A stretch of DNA of 64,000 nucleotides from positions 930,001 to 994,000 of the forward strand of contig NC_019943.1 of NCBI RefSeq assembly GCF_000327485.1, given 5' to 3'. Shown here piece after piece: positions 42,400 through 52,253 of the stretch. Under the pieces are notes generated by a model. The model searched no databases, was not told where the DNA came from, and was given only the letters and a program-made list of their open reading frames with translations. The stretch comes from Methanoregula formicica SMSP. GTDB taxonomy: Archaea; Halobacteriota; Methanomicrobia; Methanomicrobiales; Methanospirillaceae. A program made the translations under genes and the position numbers. Every line of letters begins with the position of its first letter. The first letter of the stretch is position 1.

Positions 42400-43836
42400 T
42401 TAGTAGGTCCGCCCGACAAGCGTTGCCTTGCCGGGTTTCCCGCAGACAATGCATTTCCCGTCTGTTGCGGCAACATAGGGTGACCTGACTTCGGTCCCGA
42501 GGATGGAAGAGTTTGCTTTCTCCTCGATGGCGTCCCCACACTCGCGCTCGCGGCACCAGTGGACGACTGCAACGTTTCCGTCATTCAGGGCCGTATTGAG
42601 GGCATCCATCGAGTCAACGGAACAGAGGTGCGACTTCGTGTGCTCCTCGGCCTTTGCACGGATCCCTTCCGTAATCTCCGCAAGCACCCGGGTCACCCCG
42701 TCGCAGACTGTTGCGAGCTCGAGGGATGACTTCTCTCCCGTCCGCTTCACGGCCATTACCTTTCCGCCGTCGATATCACGGGGCCCGAGTTCGAGCCGGA
42801 GGGGCACGCCCCGGAGTTCCCACCAGTAGTACTTGGCACCGGGCCGCATGTCCCGGGTGTCCATCTTCACCCGGAACCCGGCAGCCTTCAGGTCGGATTC
42901 CAGCTTCTTTGCCGCAGCGAGGACATCCTCGTGGCGTTTTCCAATGGTGATCGGGACAATGACTGCCTGGACCGGTGCAACGGCGGGGGGAAGGATGAGC
43001 CCCTTGTCGTCACCGTGCAGGGAGATGAGGGCGGCGATCGACCGCTCCGATATCCCGTAACAGGTCTGGTTGGCGAGCTGCTGCTCCCCGTTCTTGTCCT
43101 CGTAGTTGATGGAGAAGGTCTTCGAGAAGTGTGTCCCGAGGTGGTGGACGGTCCCGATCTGGAGGGTGCGGCCATTGGGCATGATGGCGTCCACCGCGAT
43201 CGTGTAGTCAGCCCCCGGGAACTTGTCCCAGTCCGGCCGCTTCGAGATGGTGATGGGGATGCAAAGGCCGTCGTAGAATTCCTTCGTGAGGCCAAGCTCG
43301 TACTCGCACTGCGCCTCTGCTTCGTCCCAGGTGGCATGGACCGTGTGAGACTCCATGAACGAAGTGATCTCGCGGAGCCGGATCAGGGGGCGGGTCTGTT
43401 TGGTCTCGTACCGGAACGTATTGACGATCTGGTAGTATTTCATCGGGAGATCGGCGTGCGAGCGGAGCCAGAGGGCGTACATCGGGTAGATGGCAGTCTC
43501 GCTCGTGGGCCGGAGGGCAAGTTTGACATCGAGCGGGGTCGTTCCCCCGTGCGTGACCCAGTAGACTTCATTCTCGAAGCCCTTGATGTGCTCAGCCTCT
43601 TTCATGAACTCCTGTTCGGGAATGAGCAGCGGGAAGAGCGTCTCCTCGTGGTCACGATCCAGGAGTTCCCGGAGCCGGTTATAGACGAACTTGCGGATTG
43701 CAAACCCGTACGGGTACCAGACGTACAGCCCCTTGACCGGGTAGCGGACATCCATGATCTCGGCCCGCCAGAGAATATCGTTGAACCATCCGGAAAAGTC
43801 CTGCTTTGGCGGCAGGGTGCCTGTATCGTCGTCCAT
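42400..43836 (-). CDS. proS: Prolyl-tRNA synthetase (archaeal type)
   Basis: 478 residues. [32 protein letters not shown] and [26 protein letters not shown] are the class II motif 1 and 2 regions, and [12 protein letters not shown] with [12 protein letters not shown] opens the anticodon-binding domain. The C-terminal zinc-like tail ([14 protein letters not shown]) and final Tyr match archaeal-type ProRS. ATG 43836 is preceded by gagga. It lies 12 bp from the SpoIIM gene on the same strand. Confidence 0.97.
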   Translation of the reverse strand: MDDDTGTLPPKQDFSGWFNDILWRAEIMDVRYPVKGLYVWYPYGFAIRKFVYNRLRELLDRDHEETLFPLLIPEQEFMKEAEHIKGFENEVYWVTHGGTTPLDVKLALRPTSETAIYPMYALWLRSHADLPMKYYQIVNTFRYETKQTRPLIRLREITSFMESHTVHATWDEAEAQCEYELGLTKEFYDGLCIPITISKRPDWDKFPGADYTIAVDAIMPNGRTLQIGTVHHLGTHFSKTFSINYEDKNGEQQLANQTCYGISERSIAALISLHGDDKGLILPPAVAPVQAVIVPITIGKRHEDVLAAAKKLESDLKAAGFRVKMDTRDMRPGAKYYWWELRGVPLRLELGPRDIDGGKVMAVKRTGEKSSLELATVCDGVTRVLAEITEGIRAKAEEHTKSHLCSVDSMDALNTALNDGNVAVVHWCRERECGDAIEEKANSSILGTEVRSPYVAATDGKCIVCGKPGKATLVGRTY

Positions 43837-43847
43837 CTCGTGTCCTC

Positions 43848-44414
43848 TTAAGCTACTAATTGTATGATAACCGGCGTAATAAAAGCCTCGACACATGCGG
43901 CTGCGGCAACAAGCGGGAGGACGAAGAGCACAAAGAGCCGTCCGTACCGGGCTACCTCCTTCCCTGTGTCCCCCTCGCCGTACCATTCGGCGATGAGGCC
44001 CTGTGCAAGGAGTATCCCGAGTGCGCCCGCAATGATGAACGCTGGGATCTCGAAGATGCCGTGCGGGATGAGGGCGGCAGCGACAAACAGCGGCGAGTGG
44101 GTCTCATGGACAATCTCCATGATCGCCCCGATGACGATGCCATTTAAGCTCATGATGAAGATAGTGAGGATCCCAAAGGACGCCCCGCCAAGGAAGAGGA
44201 GGATGCAGGCACCGAGGTTGTTGCCGAACAGCTTGGCGCACATTTCCACCGGGTTATCCTTGGTGATCTCTCCTGCGACCTCCTTGGCAAAGAGATCCAT
44301 CAGCTGTTCTCCTATGGCCGGGTTCTGGGCAGATCCGATCCACCCGACACACATGGTGGAAAAAAAGAGGAGGAGTGTGATTACCAGGGCATTGGCGAGC
44401 GGGGAATTAGACAT
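43848..44414 (-). CDS. SpoIIM/DUF95-type membrane protein
   Basis: 188 residues. Motifs [27 protein letters not shown] and [22 protein letters not shown] are characteristic of the SpoIIM (DUF95) family, integral membrane proteins widespread in archaea with unknown function. Five or six hydrophobic segments. It overlaps the DUF63 gene start by 8 bp and lies 12 bp before proS, so all three are likely co-transcribed. Confidence 0.88.
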   Translation of the reverse strand: MSNSPLANALVITLLLFFSTMCVGWIGSAQNPAIGEQLMDLFAKEVAGEITKDNPVEMCAKLFGNNLGACILLFLGGASFGILTIFIMSLNGIVIGAIMEIVHETHSPLFVAAALIPHGIFEIPAFIIAGALGILLAQGLIAEWYGEGDTGKEVARYGRLFVLFVLPLVAAAACVEAFITPVIIQLVA

Positions 44415-45273
44415 AGAGGACCATCCGGACCATGTCGCGGACACCGGGCGCAAACCCGACAACGATCATCGCCAGCAGCACAAGGTGCCAGAATGCCGTG
44501 TTTGCTTCCTTGCGGTAGAGCTGCATGATGTAGATTGCAGGGAAGAGGACGATGAGTTTCAAGGGATACATCACAAACGCGGTGCCGGTCAGGTCGATGA
44601 GATGGGAGCCGACCACATGCTGCTCGATGTACTGGAGCGACGGGTGGAGGTCGATCCCGAAGCTGGTGGCGCTGGCATCGAGGAGCTGACCGAAAAGCAG
44701 GGTGATATACAGCGGGTCATTGACATACTCCCACCGGCAGGCATAGCGCATGAACGCCCAGACAAGGGCCGTTGCCACAACGGCCATGAGCGGGATCACG
44801 CCCAGCACGTAGAAGTCGATGCCGTGGTGGGTCGTGCTCCAGGCAATAAGAATGAGCGAGGCAACAACAACAGAGAAGACACCGGCCCAGAAATAGAACG
44901 TGAGGTAGTGCTTCGTGAGTCCCTGGAGCGTGAGGTACCGCGAGAGGAAGAGCATGCCGATGGTAAAGAAGAAGAGGACGAAATAGATGAGCGGGGTTAT
45001 CAGGAGATACTTGAAGTCACCGGTGATCATGCCGGTATCTTCGATGACCCGCATCACTCCCCCGAGAATGACATAGGGGATGGTCGAGAGAATGAATGTG
45101 GCGTCGATGGTAAACCCGATATCCGAGAGCCACGTGGAAGTGGATAACCAGCGGTACAACAGGTAAACACCGACAACAAGGATAAGGGCGTAGGTCAGCG
45201 TATCGACAACATTATAGGGCTGGCCGAGCCTGATGGGATCGATGTAGTATTTGTAGATGAAATCACTAATCAT
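44407..45273 (-). CDS. DUF63 family membrane protein
   Basis: 288 residues with about 8 hydrophobic segments. IYKYYIDPIRLGQPYNVVDTLTYALIL and the end FGQLLDASATSFGIDLHP are the DUF63 signature, an archaeal membrane family of unknown function. It overlaps SpoIIM by 8 bp. The start is only 2 bp from the divergent egsA start at 45276. Confidence 0.9.
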   Translation of the reverse strand: MISDFIYKYYIDPIRLGQPYNVVDTLTYALILVVGVYLLYRWLSTSTWLSDIGFTIDATFILSTIPYVILGGVMRVIEDTGMITGDFKYLLITPLIYFVLFFFTIGMLFLSRYLTLQGLTKHYLTFYFWAGVFSVVVASLILIAWSTTHHGIDFYVLGVIPLMAVVATALVWAFMRYACRWEYVNDPLYITLLFGQLLDASATSFGIDLHPSLQYIEQHVVGSHLIDLTGTAFVMYPLKLIVLFPAIYIMQLYRKEANTAFWHLVLLAMIVVGFAPGVRDMVRMVLYV

Positions 45274-45275
45274 CC

Positions 45276-46364
45276 ATGATTACAATGAGCGCAGATGCAA
45301 TAAAATTACTCAAAGAGAAGGTCTTTGACAAGTCCCGGTGGATGCAGCTGCCCCGTGACGTTGTGATCGGCCATGATGTCTTCCAGCAACTCCCCTCGGT
45401 CTGCGAAGATTTGAAACTAGGTAAGAAAGCGCTCTTAATCTCCGGAAAGAACACGATGGATCTTGCCGGGAACCGTGTCCGGGAGATCCTTTCGGGGGGC
45501 TGGACAATCATCCCATTCTTTGCCGAGGAGATCAGTCTTCCCGTCATTAAAGAGGCAGAGAAGGCTGCTGCAGATGCAGACTTCCTGATCGGGGTTGGTG
45601 GCGGACGGGTGATTGACACGGCGAAGATTGTTTCGTACAATCTCGACCGGCCGTTCATCTCAGTCCCGACTGCGGCATCGCACGACGGGATTGCTTCTGC
45701 CCGTGCATCGGTAGCCGTTGAAGGAGGGCACTCATCGCTCCAGGCTCATCCCCCCCTTGCCATCGTGGCAGACACCGCGATCATCGCACGGGCCCCCCAC
45801 CGCCTCCTTGCAGCAGGATGTGCGGACGTGATCTCCAATTACACGGCCATCCTCGACTGGGAACTTGCCCACCGGGTAAAAGGCGAACAGGTAAGCGAGT
45901 ACGCTGCTGCCCTCTCGAAGATGACTGCGGAGATCCTTGTGAAGAATGCCCCTCTCATCAAACCATCCAGCGAGGAGTCGGCATGGATTGTAACGAAAGC
46001 GCTCGTGTCCAGCGGGGTTGCCATGAGTATTGCCGGGTCATCGCGCCCGGCAAGCGGCGGGGAGCACAAGTTCTCCCATGCCCTTGAACGCCTCGCCCCG
46101 GGAAAGGCACTCCATGGCGAGAGCTGCGGGATCGGCACGATCATCTCAATGTACCTCCACGGGGGTGACTGGAAGGGGATCCGTGAATCGCTGAAGAGCA
46201 TCGGGGCGCCGGTCACCCCAAAAGACGTGGGCATTGACGATGCAACGGCGGTGGAAGCGCTCCTGATGGCAAAAGATATCCGTCCCGAGCGCTTTACCAT
46301 ATTCGATATGGGGCTGACCCGCGAGTCGGCAGAGAAGCTGGTGCTGATGCTGTATAAGGAATGA
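45276..46364 (+). CDS. egsA: sn-glycerol-1-phosphate dehydrogenase
   Basis: 362 residues. Makes the sn-glycerol-1-phosphate backbone of archaeal lipids from dihydroxyacetone phosphate using NAD(P)H. GVGGGRVIDTAK is the nucleotide loop, SVPTAASHDGIASARAS the active-site region, and GEHKFSHALERLAPG plus ALHGESCGIGTIISMYLHGG hold the zinc-ligand His residues. Start could be ATG 45276 or ATG 45285 (MSADAIK). The back-to-back start with the DUF63 gene means the promoters lie in the opposite coding regions. Confidence 0.97.
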   Translation: MITMSADAIKLLKEKVFDKSRWMQLPRDVVIGHDVFQQLPSVCEDLKLGKKALLISGKNTMDLAGNRVREILSGGWTIIPFFAEEISLPVIKEAEKAAADADFLIGVGGGRVIDTAKIVSYNLDRPFISVPTAASHDGIASARASVAVEGGHSSLQAHPPLAIVADTAIIARAPHRLLAAGCADVISNYTAILDWELAHRVKGEQVSEYAAALSKMTAEILVKNAPLIKPSSEESAWIVTKALVSSGVAMSIAGSSRPASGGEHKFSHALERLAPGKALHGESCGIGTIISMYLHGGDWKGIRESLKSIGAPVTPKDVGIDDATAVEALLMAKDIRPERFTIFDMGLTRESAEKLVLMLYKE

Positions 46365-46374
46365 GGTGGCCGGT

Positions 46375-46821
46375 GTGACAGACGCGAAGACAAAAGTGAC
46401 CCTCGTGGGAACGGTACTTGCAAAGCCGGGGACAGAGTTTATTTACGAAGGGGAGGCTCCCGGATGCGGCACCTGCAAGGTGAAGAAGGCCTGCAACAAC
46501 CTGCAGAAAGGCCGGAAGTACCGTGTTGTCACGGTCAGGACAACCCACCATGACTGTACAGTGCACCTAAACGGTGCAACCGCGGTAGAGGTGATGGAAG
46601 CCCCCATCACCCTCCTGATCAGCCCGGAGATGGCGATCATCAACTCCAAGATCAAACCGGAATTCTCCTGCAACAAACAGGACTGCCGGAGTTTTGATCT
46701 TTGTCGCCCCGAAGGTGTCGTTGAGGGTGAGAAATATATTGTGGTGGATGTCCTGGGCAATGCTCCGGATATCTGCGAGAAAGGCCGGGCGCTGAAGCTT
46801 GTGGAGATCAAGCCGGCGTAA
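46375..46821 (+). CDS. UPF0179 family Cys-rich protein
   Basis: 148 residues from GTG 46375, with gaggtg 6 bases upstream. Conserved Cys groups CGTCKVKKACNN and CNKQDCRSFDLC could bind zinc or an Fe-S cluster. UPF0179 is an archaeal family of unknown function. It begins 10 bp after egsA and is likely in the same transcript. Confidence 0.88.
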   Translation: MTDAKTKVTLVGTVLAKPGTEFIYEGEAPGCGTCKVKKACNNLQKGRKYRVVTVRTTHHDCTVHLNGATAVEVMEAPITLLISPEMAIINSKIKPEFSCNKQDCRSFDLCRPEGVVEGEKYIVVDVLGNAPDICEKGRALKLVEIKPA

Positions 46822-46914
46822 CGCTTCTATTGTGGAACATTTTCATCCACCACTCCTCTACGCATCCTGCCGGACGATGAGATGAGCCACCGCCCCCAAG
46901 CACCTTCATCCCCT

Positions 46915-46938
46915 TTTTCTGCCACTGCAGGCAGAAAA
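46915..46938. terminator. Hairpin between convergent UPF0179 and glycohydrolase genes
   Basis: ttttctgcc (46915-46923) and ggcagaaaa (46930-46938) form a 9-bp stem with a 6-base loop. T-rich on one side and A-rich on the other, it could serve both converging transcripts. Confidence 0.55.
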
Positions 46939-47017
46939 CCGACTGGGGAATTCCGTTATGGCCAATCCCGCGGCATTTCGGGTATTGCCATGGATCCGAC
47001 AGATTTGCGAATGTCAC

Positions 47018-47893
47018 TTATCGCATGTAATTATCCACTCTGCCCACCCAGATCCGCTCTGCCAGCCTGACAAGTCCTTCGTATCCTTCCAGTTCCCCCC
47101 GCCATCGTGCCGGAATAGCTTTAAGTCCCCAGTACGCACCGGCAAGGGCACCGGTGCAGGCGCCGACCGTATCCGCATCGCCGCCAAGGTTGATCGCGGA
47201 GAGAGCAGCCTGTTCAAACGACCGGGCATCCATGAAACAGCGGAGGGCTGCCTGCGAGCAGAGTACGCAATCCAAGGAAGGATCCGGATCATACTGATCA
47301 TAACTGCCCAGGATTGCGTGCACCTCAGGATATATACAAAGCGAACGGGCGTGCCGGAATGCGGTCCTCCGTGGAACCCCCCGCACCATCTCGCTCACCA
47401 TCAGGTTCAGGAACGCCGAACAGTACCCTCCCACCGGATCGTGATGCGTTATGGCGGAGCAGCGGATGCTCATTGAGATGACTTCTGACGGGGGGAAGAA
47501 GATACCAAGGGGGAAGCCCCGCATCACGCTGCCATTGGACCGGCTGCCATGGTTCTGGGTATGGACGATCCGTGCGGCGCGGTGCGGCGGGGTGCCGGAA
47601 AGGACCAGATCGAAAAACCGGGAGGATGTCGGACCAAACCATTCCGGGCGTTGTATATATCCCCTCGATAATTTTTTTATCAGGTCGTCTTCATCAAAGC
47701 GCCCGCAAAAAGCGAGCGATTCAGCAACTGCACCAGCCTGTAGCGTGTCATCCGTGACTTCTCCACGGTTCCGGAAATGGCGCCCTCCGGGCCGCATTTG
47801 CGTAAGCCAGACTTCAGATCTTCGAGATCCTTCCAAGGGCGCACCCAACGCGTCGCCAACAGCGAGCCCAACGAGCGATCCCGCGTGCCGCAT
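47018..47893 (-). CDS. ADP-ribosylglycohydrolase (DraG-like)
   Basis: 291 residues. GSLVGLAVGDALGAPLEG, VTDDTLQAGAVAESL, GSRSNGSVMRGFPLG, HHDPVGGYCSAFL and NLGGDADTVGACTGALAGAYWG are the metal and ribose-binding blocks of ADP-ribosylglycohydrolases, which remove ADP-ribose from proteins; Asp residues DD and DAD coordinate Mg2+. Its target is unknown here. ATG 47893 is chosen over an upstream TTG because aggag precedes it closely. Confidence 0.92.
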   Translation of the reverse strand: MRHAGSLVGLAVGDALGAPLEGSRRSEVWLTQMRPGGRHFRNRGEVTDDTLQAGAVAESLAFCGRFDEDDLIKKLSRGYIQRPEWFGPTSSRFFDLVLSGTPPHRAARIVHTQNHGSRSNGSVMRGFPLGIFFPPSEVISMSIRCSAITHHDPVGGYCSAFLNLMVSEMVRGVPRRTAFRHARSLCIYPEVHAILGSYDQYDPDPSLDCVLCSQAALRCFMDARSFEQAALSAINLGGDADTVGACTGALAGAYWGLKAIPARWRGELEGYEGLVRLAERIWVGRVDNYMR

Positions 47894-47968
47894 TGCTCCT
47901 GATATAAACCTCACCAATAAGATATATCTGTCCTACAAAAAAAGGATCATTTTGGAAAAGGTGATAGT

Positions 47969-48238
47969 GTGCAAAAGGAAGAGTTGCTGCATTTACATAT
48001 GCTGATGATCCACATCAAGAAGTACTACGAGGGCGTCAGCAACGAAGAGATCGGAACTGAACGCTACAATTCCTTGGAAATTTCTCCTGTCCACATTCAC
48101 AAGGACAAGAAAGCCCATAAGGACGCTCTCCTCACGCTCGGGGATGAGATCGTTACCCATATCCACCACCGCCCCGTCCCGCCCGCGGTGAACTATTCTC
48201 ATGAACCTGCCTCCCAGAAGGTTGCAGCTGAACATTAA
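47969..48238 (+). CDS. UPF0058 family protein
   Basis: 89 residues from GTG 47969 with aaaggtgata upstream. LLHLHMLMIHIKKYYEGVS and VHIHKDKKAHKDALLTLG match UPF0058, a small His-rich archaeal family of unknown function. It heads a run of information-processing genes, with elp3 beginning 5 bp downstream. Confidence 0.88.
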   Translation: MQKEELLHLHMLMIHIKKYYEGVSNEEIGTERYNSLEISPVHIHKDKKAHKDALLTLGDEIVTHIHHRPVPPAVNYSHEPASQKVAAEH

Positions 48239-48243
48239 TACTC

Positions 48244-49830
48244 ATGGATGAGGAACCTGCTCTCCGGGAGATCATCTCCCGCCTCCTCACCCTTCCTGAA
48301 GGTGCGTTCAACGATGCCATCGTTGTTGCGGCTAAGATAGAGACCTGCAGGAAGTATTCCCTGCCGGCAGTGCCGAAGAACTCCGCGATCCTTGCTGCTG
48401 CAAGGCCGGAAGAGTACGAGACCCTGCGCAGGATCCTGCTTGTCAAGCCGTCTCGCACCCTGTCCGGTGTTGCCCCGGTTGCTGTGATGACCTCCCCGTA
48501 TCCCTGCCCCCATGGCAAGTGCCTTCCCTGCCCGGGCGGGCCGGAGCACCCGTTCCATTCCCCGCAGAGTTATACCGGAGAGGAACCGGCGGCAAAGCGG
48601 GCACGTGAGCACGAGTATGACCCGTTCCGGCAGATCCGGGCCCGGCTGGAACAGTTCGAGGTGCTGGGCCACCGCGTGGATAAGGTGGAACTGATCGTGA
48701 TGGGCGGGACAATGACCGCCCGCCCTGTCGGATACCAGGAAGAATTCGTCTCCCGATGCATCGAGGCAATGAACGTCTACCCGGAAACCACGTCTGCATC
48801 ACAGTACCTGCCGGTGGCCACGGTCGAGTCGGCTAATGAGACATCCGCGATCCGGTGCGTTGCCATGACCTTTGAGACCCGGCCGGACTGGTGCCGGCGG
48901 GAGCACATCGACCGGATGCTTGACCTTGGCGTAACAAAAGTGGAACTCGGTGTCCAGCACACAGACGATGTGATCCTTGCCTATAACCGGCGGGGCTGCA
49001 CGGTTGCAGACACGGTAGCGGCGAATACGCTCCTCCGTGACGCCGGGCTGAAGGTCGGGTTCCACATGATGCCCAATCTCCCTTCCTCCAGCATCGAAGC
49101 GGACCGGCAGATGTTCGCGACACTCTTTGACGATCCCCGCTTCAGGCCAGACTTCCTGAAGATCTACCCGACGCTCGTCACACCTGGATCCGAGATTGAG
49201 GATCTCTGGAAACGGGGCGGATATTCTCCGTATGATGAGGAAAAGCTTATCGATCTCATAGCGTACGGGAAGTCCCTTATCCCGGAATACACCCGGCTCC
49301 AGCGGATCCAGCGGGATATCCCGGCCAAGCTGATCGTTGCCGGCTCCCCGCACTCCAACTTCCGGCAACTGGCTCAGAACCGGTTGAAGGCGCTCGGGAA
49401 GCGGTGCCGGTGCATCCGCTGCCGGGAGATTGGGCGTCTCCCCTCCCTTGCAGGGATGGAAATCCGCGTCTTGGAATACAAGGCCTGTGGAGGAAAGGAA
49501 CACTTCATCTCGGCGGTTTCGGATGATTCCCTCATCGGCTTCTCCCGGCTCCGGTTCCCGTCGCAGGTCTACCGCCCCGAACTCGAAGGGGCGGCGGTCA
49601 TGCGCGAGCTGCACGTGTACGGCAGCGTCGTCCCCTTGGGAAAGGATGCCGAGTCTGAGGAGTGGCAGCACCGGAACTTCGGGAAGATGCTCCTTGGACG
49701 GGCCGAGGAGATTGCATTGGCCGCCGGTTACTACAATCTTGCCATCATGAGTGGCATCGGTGTCCGGCCGTATTACCGCAGGCAGGGATATGAACGCAGA
49801 GGGCCTTATATGATCAAGGGGTTGTCATGA
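48244..49830 (+). CDS. elp3: Elp3 tRNA uridine(34) modification enzyme
   Basis: 528 residues. The radical-SAM motif CPHGKCLPCPGG (about 88-99) holds the Cys of the 4Fe-4S cluster, followed by CRCIRC (about 390) zinc-type Cys and the C-terminal GNAT acetyltransferase domain ending IMSGIGVRPYYRRQGYERRG. It makes cm5U34 in tRNA using acetyl-CoA and SAM. It overlaps priS by 4 bp (ATGA), which couples the two. Confidence 0.97.
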   Translation: MDEEPALREIISRLLTLPEGAFNDAIVVAAKIETCRKYSLPAVPKNSAILAAARPEEYETLRRILLVKPSRTLSGVAPVAVMTSPYPCPHGKCLPCPGGPEHPFHSPQSYTGEEPAAKRAREHEYDPFRQIRARLEQFEVLGHRVDKVELIVMGGTMTARPVGYQEEFVSRCIEAMNVYPETTSASQYLPVATVESANETSAIRCVAMTFETRPDWCRREHIDRMLDLGVTKVELGVQHTDDVILAYNRRGCTVADTVAANTLLRDAGLKVGFHMMPNLPSSSIEADRQMFATLFDDPRFRPDFLKIYPTLVTPGSEIEDLWKRGGYSPYDEEKLIDLIAYGKSLIPEYTRLQRIQRDIPAKLIVAGSPHSNFRQLAQNRLKALGKRCRCIRCREIGRLPSLAGMEIRVLEYKACGGKEHFISAVSDDSLIGFSRLRFPSQVYRPELEGAAVMRELHVYGSVVPLGKDAESEEWQHRNFGKMLLGRAEEIALAAGYYNLAIMSGIGVRPYYRRQGYERRGPYMIKGLS

Positions 49831-50957
49831 ACCCGGCCACAGCCGAATTCCTTCGCCAGCGGTTTACCGAATATTACAAGAAGACGGTCCTTGTCGCTCC
49901 ACCTTCGATTGAGCAGCGCGAGTGGGGCTTCATCCTCTTCAACCCGGGTGCAGCCGAGACCCGGATGCGGCGGCACATCGGCTTTCCCGGCAGCGGCGAG
50001 ATGGTCTCCTTTATCCAGAACCTCATCCCCCAGCACGCTTACTATTCGACGGCATATTACGAGAAGCCCGATGCCGGGACGATGGCAGACAAGGGCTGGT
50101 GCGGGGCCGATTTGATCTTCGACCTTGACGCCGATCATATTGTGCGGGGCCCGTATGACCAGATGCTCTCACGGGTCAAGGAAGAGACAGAAAAACTCCT
50201 CTCGATCCTGATAGACGAGTTCGGGATCGAGCCAAAGACCATCGACCTTGTCTTCTCGGGAGGCCGGGGCTACCATGTCCACCTCCGCGACATCGCGTTC
50301 CGGAACTGGGGGAGTTCCGAACGCCGGGAACTGATCGATTATGTTTGCGGTATCGGGATCGATCCTCCTGCCATGCTCTCGGGCAGGCTCACGGGAGCAC
50401 CGGGGTGGCCGGGGCGGTACCGCGGGGCCCTTATCGAATATCTTGGGTGGATCGGGGCGCTTCCGGAACCAGAGGCCGTCGCACACCTCGCCGCAATCGA
50501 AGGGATTGGCAAGGATTCGGCAGCCACATTCCTGAAGAAAAGGGAGGAGATTATGGAGGACATCGCGAACCGGCCCTCCCCGATGATCCTCAAGAACCGC
50601 GTCCTCTCCCATATTGTCCAGCAGCAGGAAGGGGAGTTTAAGAAGCGGCTCCTCTCCCGGGCAGCCCTTGCCGACGAGCCGGTCACGACCGACACGAAGC
50701 GCCTTATCCGGATGCCTACGTCCCTTCACGGAGGAAGCGGGATGCGGGTGCAGCCCCTCGAACTCCGTGAACTACACGATTTCGATCCGCTCACCGACGC
50801 TGTCGTGTTCGGGACACGCGACGTGAAGGTGGATGCAAAATTCCCGTTAAGGATGCCGATGCTCGGAAGCACTTATGAGATCCAAAAGGGCATCACTACA
50901 GTACCGGAAGCGGTGGCAGTCTTTCTCTGCTGCCGCGGCATAGCGGAGATTGCATAA
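49827..50957 (+). CDS. priS: DNA primase small (catalytic) subunit
   Basis: 376 residues. Catalytic motif DLIFDLDADH (about 96-105), and FSGGRGYHVHL carrying the second site, followed by RMPTSLHGGSGM. Makes RNA/DNA primers for replication with PriL. Overlaps elp3 by 4 bp and is followed by a GINS gene, a replication cluster common in euryarchaea. Confidence 0.96.
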   Translation: MNPATAEFLRQRFTEYYKKTVLVAPPSIEQREWGFILFNPGAAETRMRRHIGFPGSGEMVSFIQNLIPQHAYYSTAYYEKPDAGTMADKGWCGADLIFDLDADHIVRGPYDQMLSRVKEETEKLLSILIDEFGIEPKTIDLVFSGGRGYHVHLRDIAFRNWGSSERRELIDYVCGIGIDPPAMLSGRLTGAPGWPGRYRGALIEYLGWIGALPEPEAVAHLAAIEGIGKDSAATFLKKREEIMEDIANRPSPMILKNRVLSHIVQQQEGEFKKRLLSRAALADEPVTTDTKRLIRMPTSLHGGSGMRVQPLELRELHDFDPLTDAVVFGTRDVKVDAKFPLRMPMLGSTYEIQKGITTVPEAVAVFLCCRGIAEIA

Positions 50958-50992
50958 ATAATCGGATCAATATATAATACCGGGACGAAATC

Positions 50993-51733
50993 ATGAAGCT
51001 CGATGACCTGCGCAGCATCCTTCTTTCAGAGCGGGAGACCGGGAGGCTGACATCTGTCTCTCCTGATTTTTATGAGAAAGGGCATTCCGAGCTTGCGGCT
51101 ATCACAAAGAAAGTCTACGAGTTCGAAGACCCGTTCTCCGATGAAGCGCGTTCGCTTATCGATGAGACCCTCTCGATCCGGGAGACCCTTGAGGACATCT
51201 TTTCTTTGAGGACCCGGAAGATCCTCGCGCTCACGGTAATGCATGCCGAGGGAAATTATTATGACCGCGAAGAGGTGAAGCGGATGATCCCGGCGGAGCG
51301 CGAGATGTTCGACCAGATCACGACCGCGATCGAACAGTCCCAGGGGCTCCTGATAAGAAACCGCCCCCATGTGCCGATCACCTCTCCACGGCACGCTGTT
51401 CCAATCCCGGCTGCAGCACCCGCAGCTGCCCCACTCGGCGATGAGGATGAGCTGGAAGAAACCTCCGAACCAGCGGGGGTGGCAGAAGAAACAGATGTCC
51501 CGGCAGTGCAGGCAGGGCCGGCACCGGCCCCCGTGGCTGGAGCCCCGGCCGGTTCAGGGCCGATCACCCACCCCTGCACTCTCGTGCGGGTACTCCAGGA
51601 CATGGATACGTTCATGGGGGTGGATGGGAGAGTTTATACGCTCTCAAAGGGAGATATAGTGACGCTTCCCGAGCGAAATGCTGCGGTCCTTACCGAGCGC
51701 AACATAGTCTTAAATATCAACCTCTGCAAATAA
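50993..51733 (+). CDS. GINS complex subunit (Gins51-type)
   Basis: 246 residues. The helical A domain is N-terminal (LDDLRSILLSERETGRLTSVSPDFYEKG) and the small B domain is C-terminal (CTLVRVLQDMDTFMGVDGRVYTLSKGDIVTLPERNAAVL), joined by a low-complexity Ala/Pro-rich linker (about 130-190). This order is that of archaeal Gins51. It is part of the CMG-like helicase with MCM and GAN. An atatataa/gcataaata pair upstream suggests its own short-leader promoter. Confidence 0.93.
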   Translation: MKLDDLRSILLSERETGRLTSVSPDFYEKGHSELAAITKKVYEFEDPFSDEARSLIDETLSIRETLEDIFSLRTRKILALTVMHAEGNYYDREEVKRMIPAEREMFDQITTAIEQSQGLLIRNRPHVPITSPRHAVPIPAAAPAAAPLGDEDELEETSEPAGVAEETDVPAVQAGPAPAPVAGAPAGSGPITHPCTLVRVLQDMDTFMGVDGRVYTLSKGDIVTLPERNAAVLTERNIVLNINLCK

Positions 51734-51771
51734 TATAGGTATTCGTCATCAGGACTATCGGTGAAATTTTC

Positions 51772-52050
51772 ATGAAGATGCCAGCAAAATTTACGACCTA
51801 CTGTCCCTTCTGCAGGAGCCACCAGGTACACGAGGTCGAGAAGGTAAAGAAGGGCAAAACAACCGGTCTCCACTGGATTGACCGGCAGAAAGCCCGGAGA
51901 GGCCATGTCGGGAACCGGGGTAAGTTCTCCAAGGTGCCCGGCGGCGACAAGCCGACAAAGAAGATCAACGTACGGTACCGCTGTGTCACCTGCAAAAAGG
52001 CGCACCTGCGCAAGGGATACCGTGTCGCGAAATTCGAGCTGACGGAGTAA
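51772..52050 (+). CDS. rpl44e: 50S ribosomal protein L44e
   Basis: 92 residues, with zinc pairs CPFCRSH and CVTCKK and the basic, Lys-rich body ([18 protein letters not shown]) of L44e. Start ATG follows ggtgaaa. Followed by S27e after 6 bp. Confidence 0.97.
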   Translation: MKMPAKFTTYCPFCRSHQVHEVEKVKKGKTTGLHWIDRQKARRGHVGNRGKFSKVPGGDKPTKKINVRYRCVTCKKAHLRKGYRVAKFELTE

Positions 52051-52056
52051 ACGAAC

Positions 52057-52245
52057 ATGGTAAGCCAGATCAGGGAAAACCGGAGCAAATTCTTAAAGGT
52101 AAAGTGCCCCGACTGTGAGAACGAACAGGTCCTCTTCGAGAAGGCCAGCACAGTCGTCAAGTGCATTGTCTGTGGCAGCGAGCTTGCAACCCCCGCAGGC
52201 GGACGTGCGAACATCAAGGCCGAGATCGTCCAAGAGCTCCAGTGA
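52057..52245 (+). CDS. rps27e: 30S ribosomal protein S27e
   Basis: 62 residues, with zinc pairs CPDCENEQ and CIVCGS. It lies between L44e and aIF2-alpha, the standard archaeal order. Confidence 0.96.
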   Translation: MVSQIRENRSKFLKVKCPDCENEQVLFEKASTVVKCIVCGSELATPAGGRANIKAEIVQELQ

Positions 52246-52253
52246 GTCGTCTC

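Noticed and set aside
42931-43851. Plus-strand 306-codon frame opposite proS
   Set aside because: Antisense to a clear prolyl-tRNA synthetase; composition is Asp/Val/Gly-rich with no motif.
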